9,774 bases of DNA from an uncultured Enterobacter sp. (lineage in GTDB: Bacteria; Pseudomonadota; Gammaproteobacteria; Enterobacterales; Enterobacteriaceae), in NCBI GenBank assembly GCA_946477805.1, contig CAMKZP010000098.1, forward strand, positions 1 through 9,774, given 5' to 3'. The notes beneath the pieces are model-generated. The model saw only the letters and a list, made by a program, of their open reading frames with translations, made no database searches and had not been told where the DNA came from. Shown here piece by piece: positions 5,194-9,774 of this stretch (the first letter of the stretch is position 1; the number at the start of each line of letters is the position of its first letter). The position numbers were made by a program, and so were the translations under genes.

Positions 5194-6513
5194 TTAATGG
5201 GCGTTCGATGCAACCTGACGCCCTGCAGCACGGTCCCAGATAATGGCCAGAACCAGCGCAACAACGGTAGGCATCAGCCAGGCCAGGCCCTGCTCGGACA
5301 GCGGCAGACGCTGGGTCCAGGCTGGCAGGATGCCTGCGAAGGCTGATGCTTTGATCCCGTCAAGGATACCAAAAATCAGGCTGATAAACATGGCTGGCGC
5401 AATAATTCGCGACGAGTTATGCCACCACGGACGGGTGAAGCTCAGCACCACCAGCACGATACACGGCGGATAGATGGCCGTCAGCACCGGAATAGAGACC
5501 TGAATCAGGTGGCTCAGACCGAGGTTAGACACCGCCATGGAGAAGAGGCCGAGGATAAACACCAGCGTGCGGTAAGAGAGCGGCAGGTACTGGGCAAAGA
5601 ACTCGGCGCATGCGCAGGTCAGGCCAACGGCGGTGACCAGGCACGCGAGGAAGATCAGGGCCGCCAGCAGCATGCTGCCCGCACCGCCAAAGGTGTGCTG
5701 AACGTAGGCATGCAGGATCGCCGCACCGTTCGCATTCTGATCAACCAGCGTTGCGCTGTCAGAGCCCAGGCGGAACAGCGCCAGGTACAGCAGCGTCAGG
5801 CCCACGCCGGCCATCAGGCCCGCCCAGATGGTGTAGCGGGTCAGCAGGCGAGCTTCGGTCACGCCACGGGAACGTGCGGCGTTAACGATAACGATGCCGA
5901 ACACCATGGCGCCCAGCGTATCCATGGTCAGATAGCCGTTCACAAAGCCATTGGAGAACGCCGCGTTCTGATACGCATCCATCGCCGAGCTAATCGGGCC
6001 TGCTGGCCAGATGATAGCGGCGACCGCCAGCACGATAAGGGCGACGATTTTCAGCGGAGCCAGGAAGTTACCCACGGTGTCCAGCAGCTTGCCCGGATAG
6101 AGGGAAACCAGAATCACGATCGCGAAATAGACCAGGCTGTAGATAAACAGCGGCATCGCGCCGTCGCCGGTCAGCGGGGCAATCCCCACTTCGAAGGAGA
6201 CCGTTGCCGTACGCGGGGTGGCGAACAGCGGGCCCACGGCCAGGTAGCAGACGGTTGCCAGCAGAACGCCAGCCACTTTGCCAATCGGCGTGCTGAGGCT
6301 GTCCACGCCGCCACCGACCTTCGCCAGCGCGACAACGGTCAGAACCGGTAGGCCCACGGCAGTAATCAGGAAACCAAACGCCGCCGTCCAGACGTGTTCA
6401 CCCGCCTGTAAGCCGACCATGGGAGGAAAAATGATGTTACCTGCGCCAACGAACAGCGCAAATGTCATAAAGCCCAGCGCGATGATGTCACGCGATTTTA
6501 AGTGATGGGTCAT
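5194..6513 (-). CDS. brnQ: Branched-chain amino acid transporter BrnQ (LIV-II system)
   Basis: BrnQ is an inner-membrane cation-coupled symporter of the LIVCS family that imports leucine, isoleucine and valine. The product is 439 residues, the same length as E. coli BrnQ and highly similar throughout. The family motif GAGNIIFPP is at 23-31, inside the first membrane helix; about 12 hydrophobic segments follow (for example FGFLITAVGLPVLTVVALA and LLDTVGNFLAPLKIVALIVL). The C-terminus is IWDRAAGRQVASNAH. The start is ATG at 6513 with AAGG about 5 nt upstream. It is preceded by a 416-bp non-coding region and followed by a strong terminator, so it is probably transcribed alone. Its promoter is not obvious by eye; a perfect inverted repeat lies about 180 bp upstream of the start. 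Confidence 0.96.
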   Translation of the reverse strand: MTHHLKSRDIIALGFMTFALFVGAGNIIFPPMVGLQAGEHVWTAAFGFLITAVGLPVLTVVALAKVGGGVDSLSTPIGKVAGVLLATVCYLAVGPLFATPRTATVSFEVGIAPLTGDGAMPLFIYSLVYFAIVILVSLYPGKLLDTVGNFLAPLKIVALIVLAVAAIIWPAGPISSAMDAYQNAAFSNGFVNGYLTMDTLGAMVFGIVIVNAARSRGVTEARLLTRYTIWAGLMAGVGLTLLYLALFRLGSDSATLVDQNANGAAILHAYVQHTFGGAGSMLLAALIFLACLVTAVGLTCACAEFFAQYLPLSYRTLVFILGLFSMAVSNLGLSHLIQVSIPVLTAIYPPCIVLVVLSFTRPWWHNSSRIIAPAMFISLIFGILDGIKASAFAGILPAWTQRLPLSEQGLAWLMPTVVALVLAIIWDRAAGRQVASNAH

Positions 6514-6864
6514 AAAACCTTACTGCCTGTGGATGTGGTGTTGAAAACGTTGAGATTTCCGCCATTCCTCACGGGACAATACAGCGGAAAATTTGCTCAA
6601 TTTCAGCGGGATATGCTCCCGTCCTGGCGTGGCGAAGAATAGTTTTTCGATTTACCACGCAAATACAGTCGGTCTGACAGTATATGGGGGGCAATTTAAA
6701 CGCTTATAACGTTTAAAGGCAAGGTGGGATCGCAAAACCAGAACAATATGCCAGCATGAAAATACAGACCAGCACAATACGCTAAGTATAAGAAAAACCC
6801 ATGGCTAATCATGCGAACAAAAAAACATCAACCGTATAAAATTCACCCGCGTTTCGCTTGACTG
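6514..6864. other. Long non-coding region upstream of brnQ
   Basis: No convincing gene is visible here on either strand. It must hold the brnQ promoter, but no hexamer pair with good spacing stands out. Weak minus-strand -10 candidates are TATTGT (6581-6576), TATTCT (6641-6636) and TATAAG (6708-6703), each without a good -35. Small dyads occur: TTTCCGC (6556-6562) with GCGGAAA (6584-6590), and CGGGA (6607-6611) with TCCCG (6617-6621); if transcribed into the brnQ leader these could fold. The stretch is visibly more AT-rich than the flanking genes, as expected for regulatory DNA. Confidence 0.5.
6695..6717. repeat. Perfect inverted repeat TTTAAACG-N7-CGTTTAAA upstream of brnQ
   Basis: Two 8-bp arms (6695-6702 and 6710-6717) are exact reverse complements around the spacer CTTATAA. 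The arrangement, 23 bp with arm centres 15 bp apart, resembles an operator for a dimeric regulator. The spacer edges give -10-like hexamers on both strands: TATAAC (6705-6710, plus) and TATAAG (6708-6703, minus). It is not T-flanked and is AT-rich, so it is unlikely to be a terminator. I do not recognise the cognate protein. Confidence 0.5.
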
Positions 6865-6896
6865 CAAAGCAAACGGGCCAGCAATCGCTGGCCCGT
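6865..6896 (-). terminator. Probable factor-independent terminator of phoBR
   Basis: On the minus strand ACGGGCCAGC (6896-6887) and GCTGGCCCGT (6882-6873) form a perfect 10-bp stem with a 4-nt loop, followed by TTGCTTTGC, a moderately T-rich tail. It lies 33 nt beyond the phoR stop. The tail is interrupted by GC bases, so efficiency is uncertain. Confidence 0.75.
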
Positions 6897-6929
6897 GGAA
6901 AGGAAAAATGACAGCTGTTTAATCAGGCG

Positions 6930-8219
6930 CTATTTTTTGGCAATTAAACGTTCCGGGATGGCGAAGCTGAAGCGGGTTCCCTTGCCTAAAGTACTCTGGA
7001 TATCGAGACGGCTTTCGTGGTGATTCACCGCATGCTTCACAATCGCCAGCCCCAGGCCGCTTCCGCCGGTTTGCCGCGAGCGCGCCTTATCCACGCGGTA
7101 GAAGCGCTCGGTCAGCCGTGGAATATGCTCTGGCGATATCCCCGGCCCGTTGTCCTCAACGCTAAACTCCGCGCCTACCGGTGAATGCCGCCAGCACACG
7201 CGAATATGCGTCCCTTCAGGCGTGTGGTTTACGGCGTTATAGACCAGATTAGAGATGGCGCTGCGCAGCTCATCCTCGCTGCCGAGCACTTTGAGCGAGC
7301 TGTCGACGTCAAACGTGAAGGTATGCTTTTTATGGCTGAGCGTTTGCGCCTCGCGCTCCACCACCCGCAGCATCATCGGAACATCAATGATGTCCGTCAG
7401 GGCAAGCGAGGGAGCCGCTTCAATTTTCGACAGCGTCAGCAGCTGCTTAACCAGCCCTTCCATCCGGTGGGTTTGCTCGCGCATGGTGTGCAGCGCCTTC
7501 TCCCGCGGCGCGCCCTCAAGCGTCTGCTCCTGCATCATCTCCAGATAGCCCTGAAGCACCGTCAGCGGCGTGCGCAGCTCGTGGCTAACGTTCGCGAAGA
7601 AGTTGCGTCGAGCCCCTTCCAGCTGGTGCATTTGGGTGACGTCGCGCGCCACCATCAGCCACTGCCGATCGCTGTAGGGCATCACGCGGATTTCAAGATG
7701 GCGACCGTTATTAAGCTTCAGATTGTGCGGGCGCGTAAATTCACGCGTTTTAAGGTACTGCGTGAACTCCGGATAGCGCAAAAGGTTAAGGATGTTCTGT
7801 CCGTTATCGTCCGGCCAGCGCAGGCCCAGCAGCTGCTGCGCCAGCCCGTTGCACCAGAAGATGGTGCCCTCTTCTGTGGTAAGAATAACCGCATCCGGCA
7901 GCGATTCCGCGCCGCTTCGGAAACGTTTGATTAAGCTTCCCAGCTCGCGGCGGCGCTTTTTATTGCGCATTTGCATCTGGTGCAGGCCGTACAGCAGCGG
8001 TTCCCAGCTTCCGCTTCCCGGCGGCGGCGTCATGCTTCTGTCTACCCACAGCCACCAGGAAAGACGCAGTAAATTCCAGAAATGCCAGATCAGCAGGCCG
8101 GTGACTGCCGCCAGCAGAAACCAGGGCAGATGGCCAAAAAAGGCCCCCAGAATGAAGGCCGGAATACAGCATAAGATCAGTTCAAAGACGAGCCTTTTCC
8201 ATGACAGACGTTCCAGCAC
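6930..8219 (-). CDS. phoR: Phosphate regulon sensor histidine kinase PhoR
   Basis: PhoR is an inner-membrane histidine kinase that phosphorylates PhoB when phosphate is scarce and dephosphorylates it when phosphate is plentiful, under control of the PstSCAB-PhoU complex. The 429-residue product (E. coli 431) shows two N-terminal membrane helices (roughly 9-28 and 32-50) with almost no periplasmic loop, then a PAS domain (about 97-200), and the kinase core: H-box SHELRTP with phospho-acceptor H213, N-box N324/N328, G1 box EDNGPG (355-360), F-box ERFYR (371-375) and G2 box GGSGLG (385-390). The start is a GTG (8219), as in E. coli, supported by AGGAG 8 nt upstream. It lies 21 bp after phoB, so the two are co-transcribed. 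The C-terminus ends LIAKK, two residues shorter than E. coli. Confidence 0.97.
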   Translation of the reverse strand: MLERLSWKRLVFELILCCIPAFILGAFFGHLPWFLLAAVTGLLIWHFWNLLRLSWWLWVDRSMTPPPGSGSWEPLLYGLHQMQMRNKKRRRELGSLIKRFRSGAESLPDAVILTTEEGTIFWCNGLAQQLLGLRWPDDNGQNILNLLRYPEFTQYLKTREFTRPHNLKLNNGRHLEIRVMPYSDRQWLMVARDVTQMHQLEGARRNFFANVSHELRTPLTVLQGYLEMMQEQTLEGAPREKALHTMREQTHRMEGLVKQLLTLSKIEAAPSLALTDIIDVPMMLRVVEREAQTLSHKKHTFTFDVDSSLKVLGSEDELRSAISNLVYNAVNHTPEGTHIRVCWRHSPVGAEFSVEDNGPGISPEHIPRLTERFYRVDKARSRQTGGSGLGLAIVKHAVNHHESRLDIQSTLGKGTRFSFAIPERLIAKK

Positions 8220-8240
8220 GCGTCACACTCCTGTCATTGT

Positions 8241-8930
8241 TCAGAAACGGGTTGAGAAACGATAACCCGTGCCGCGGACCGTCTGCACCATGCGATCGTG
8301 GCCGCTCAGTTCCAGCGCTTTACGCAGGCGGCGAATATGGACGTCAACCGTTCGGTCTTCGACATAGACGTTAGTTCCCCAGACGTTATTCAGCAACTGC
8401 TCGCGGCTGTAAACGCGCTCCGGGTGGGTCATAAAGAAGTGTAAAAGCTTAAATTCAGTCGGCCCCATATCCAGAGGATTTTCGCCCGTCATGACGCGGT
8501 GCGAGGTCGGGTCCAGGCTCAAGCCCTGCATCTCAATCACCTCTTCCACCGCCATCGGTGAAATGCGGCGCATCACGGCTTTGATGCGGGCCACCAGCTC
8601 TTTCGGGGAGAACGGCTTGGTGATGTAATCGTCCGCGCCGGTTTCCAGACCGCGCACGCGATCCTCTTCTTCACCGCGCGCGGTGAGCATCACGACCGGA
8701 ATATCGCGGGTCATCGCTTCACGTTTAAGGTGTTTAATAAACTGCAGGCCAGAGCCTCCCGGCAGCATCCAGTCCAGCAGAATCAGATCGGGCCAGGGTT
8801 CATTCAGCTGGTTCACCGCGCTGTCATAATCTTCCGCTTCAACCGGCTGGAAGCCATTTTGTTCGAGCACGAAGCACACCATTTCACGGATTGGAGCTTC
8901 ATCTTCTACGACCAGAATACGTCTCGCCAT
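8241..8930 (-). CDS. phoB: Phosphate regulon response regulator PhoB
   Basis: PhoB is the cytoplasmic transcription activator of the Pho regulon. When phosphorylated by PhoR it dimerises and binds Pho boxes, contacting sigma-70. The product is 229 residues, as in E. coli. The receiver domain (about 1-120) has the acidic pocket E9/D10, phospho-acceptor D53 (LLDWMLP), switch T83 and K105 (in TKPFSP). The OmpR-type winged-helix DNA-binding domain follows (about 130-229), with the recognition-helix region VEDRTVDVHIRRLRKAL and the terminal hairpin VRGTGYRFSTRF. The start is ATG at 8930, preceded by AGGGCA. It is the first gene of the phoBR operon and carries a Pho box upstream, indicating autoregulation. 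It is divergent from sbcD. Confidence 0.98.
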   Translation of the reverse strand: MARRILVVEDEAPIREMVCFVLEQNGFQPVEAEDYDSAVNQLNEPWPDLILLDWMLPGGSGLQFIKHLKREAMTRDIPVVMLTARGEEEDRVRGLETGADDYITKPFSPKELVARIKAVMRRISPMAVEEVIEMQGLSLDPTSHRVMTGENPLDMGPTEFKLLHFFMTHPERVYSREQLLNNVWGTNVYVEDRTVDVHIRRLRKALELSGHDRMVQTVRGTGYRFSTRF

Positions 8931-8968
8931 ACTTTGCCCTGTCTTATCTTATTTAAGTTACAAGTTTG

Positions 8969-8974
8969 TAATGC
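8969..8974 (-). promoter_or_regulatory. Candidate -10 element of the phoB promoter
   Basis: CATTAC (8974-8969, minus strand) lies 11 bp downstream of the Pho box, the spacing expected when a Pho box replaces the -35 element. It matches TATAAT at only 3 of 6 positions, so the assignment rests mainly on position. CATAAT at 8985-8980 is a better hexamer but abuts the Pho box. Confidence 0.4.
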
Positions 8975-8985
8975 GGCGTCATTAT

Positions 8986-9014
8986 GCGTCAGATTTATGA
9001 CAGATTTATGAAAA
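8986..9014 (-). promoter_or_regulatory. Pho box (PhoB operator) of phoB, with an extra upstream half-site
   Basis: On the minus strand CTGTCATAAATCTGACGC (9003-8986) matches the 18-bp Pho box, which consists of two 11-bp-spaced CTGTCA-type half-sites with an AT-rich spacer. A further direct repeat of the half-site (TTTCATAAAT, 9013-9004) lies just upstream, giving three 11-bp units. The same layout is found at E. coli phoB, where PhoB activates its own operon. Confidence 0.9.
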
Positions 9015-9080
9015 ACATTACCACCATCAATGGCAAACTGTTGTTTTATTACAGCGGTTATTTTCCGTTCCCTGACAGTT

Positions 9081-9086
9081 TATAAT
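9081..9086 (+). promoter_or_regulatory. Consensus -10 element of the sbcD promoter
   Basis: A perfect TATAAT lies 33 bp before the sbcD ATG, predicting a start near 9093 and a leader of about 27 nt. The -35 region is poor (TTATTT at 9058-9063 with 17-bp spacing), suggesting modest basal expression. It sits in the 189-bp region shared with divergent phoB. Confidence 0.55.
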
Positions 9087-9119
9087 CCCTGACATCATTT
9101 TTCCCCCCACGGATCTCTT

Positions 9120-9774
9120 ATGCGCATACTTCACACCTCGGACTGGCATCTGGGTCAAAACTTTTACAGCAAAAGCCGCGCCGCAGAACATGAAGCGTTC
9201 CTGAACTGGCTGCTGGAGACGGCCCGGTCCCATGACGTTGACGCCATTATCGTCGCGGGTGATATCTTTGATACCGGTCAGCCGCCGAGCTATGCGCGTG
9301 AGTTATATAACCGCTTCGTGGTCAACCTGCAGCAGACCGGATGCCATCTGGTGATTGTCGCCGGAAACCACGACTCCGTCGCCACGCTCAATGAATCCCG
9401 CGATATTCTGGCTTTTCTCAATACCACCGTGGTGGCCAGCGCCGGGCATGCGCCGCAGATCCTGAAAAAACGCGACGGCACGCCGGGTGCGGTGCTGTGC
9501 CCGGTTCCTTTCCTGCGCCCGCGCGATATCGTGCAAAGCCAGGCGGGGCTCTCCGGCGGCGAAAAGCAGCAGCATCTGCTGGAAAGCATCACCGGGTATT
9601 ATCATCAGCAGCATGAGGACGCCTGCGCCCTGCGCGGTGAGCTGACGATCCCGGTGATTGCGACCGGCCATCTTACCACCGTCGGCGCCAGCAAAAGCGA
9701 CGCGGTCCGTGACATCTATATTGGCACGCTCGACGCGTTCCCGGCGCAAAATTTCCCGCCAGCCGACTACATAG
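9120..9774 (+). CDS. sbcD: Exonuclease SbcCD subunit D, SbcD (5' part only)
   Basis: SbcD is the nuclease subunit of the SbcCD (Mre11-Rad50 type) complex, an ATP-dependent double-strand exonuclease and single-strand endonuclease that cleaves DNA hairpins and blocked ends. 218 codons are present before the window ends (E. coli SbcD is about 400). The frame begins MRILHTSDWHLGQNF and shows the calcineurin-like phosphoesterase motifs: D8-x-H10, GD at 47-48, GNHD at 82-85 with N83/H84, and GH at 183-184. The last motif (GHIH) would follow within a few residues of the cut. The start is ATG at 9120, with a weak GGA about 7 nt upstream. The frame is open to the right edge with no stop. sbcC is expected downstream. 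Truncation here is only the window boundary. Confidence 0.96.
   Translation, partial: MRILHTSDWHLGQNFYSKSRAAEHEAFLNWLLETARSHDVDAIIVAGDIFDTGQPPSYARELYNRFVVNLQQTGCHLVIVAGNHDSVATLNESRDILAFLNTTVVASAGHAPQILKKRDGTPGAVLCPVPFLRPRDIVQSQAGLSGGEKQQHLLESITGYYHQQHEDACALRGELTIPVIATGHLTTVGASKSDAVRDIYIGTLDAFPAQNFPPADYI

Noticed and set aside
5419..6351. 310-codon plus-strand open frame antisense to brnQ
   Set aside because: Same pattern as the proY shadow: the hydrophilic Q/R/H-rich translation is the complement of hydrophobic transporter codons.
6801..6839. 12-codon open frame starting ATGGCTAAT as a leader peptide
   Set aside because: It is on the opposite strand to brnQ, has only a weak purine stretch upstream, and lacks runs of regulatory codons; such short frames occur by chance.
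7185..7934. 249-codon plus-strand open frame antisense to phoR
   Set aside because: Lies inside phoR, whose kinase boxes are all intact. The translation is arginine/histidine-rich and resembles no known protein.
8980..8985. CATAAT as the phoB -10 element
   Set aside because: It directly abuts the Pho box, whereas PhoB-activated promoters place the -10 about 10-11 bp downstream; CATTAC at 8974-8969 fits the spacing better despite a weaker match.

Overview
This window is a stretch of conserved chromosomal DNA from a member of the Enterobacteriaceae. The protein sequences read as close relatives of E. coli K-12 gene products (QueA, AcpH, MalZ, ProY, BrnQ, PhoR, PhoB, SbcD), in the same order and orientation as in E. 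coli. The one difference in gene content is a 200-residue 2-Cys peroxiredoxin gene between acpH and malZ. E. coli K-12 lacks it at this position, but Salmonella and relatives carry it there. Together with the GC-rich coding sequence this suggests an Enterobacter-like or Klebsiella-like genome; genus and species cannot be fixed by eye.

Layout, left to right: bases 1-49 are not genomic but an Illumina Nextera i5/Tn5 adapter joined to the contig end. The 5' part of queA (minus strand) follows, cut off by the adapter at codon 90. Then come acpH and the peroxiredoxin (plus strand), a terminator, and four minus-strand metabolic and transport genes or regulatory regions: malZ, proY, brnQ. A 416-bp intergenic region separates brnQ from phoR. 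The phoB-phoR two-component operon (minus strand) follows, and last the start of sbcD (plus strand), which runs off the right edge before its stop.

Functionally this is a set of independent housekeeping units rather than one system: tRNA queuosine synthesis (queA), carrier-protein prosthetic-group removal (acpH), peroxide defence (peroxiredoxin), maltodextrin use (malZ, with two perfect MalT boxes upstream), amino-acid uptake (proY, brnQ), phosphate sensing (phoBR, with a Pho box upstream of phoB) and DNA hairpin processing (sbcD). Most units are separated by recognisable factor-independent terminators.

I found no previously undescribed multi-gene system. The points worth a second look are the adapter-genome chimera and the false peptides it creates, a degenerate OxyR-like site in front of the peroxiredoxin, the compact tandem MalT-box array abutting the proY terminator, the strong brnQ terminator placed almost on top of the proY start, and a perfect inverted repeat in the brnQ upstream region.
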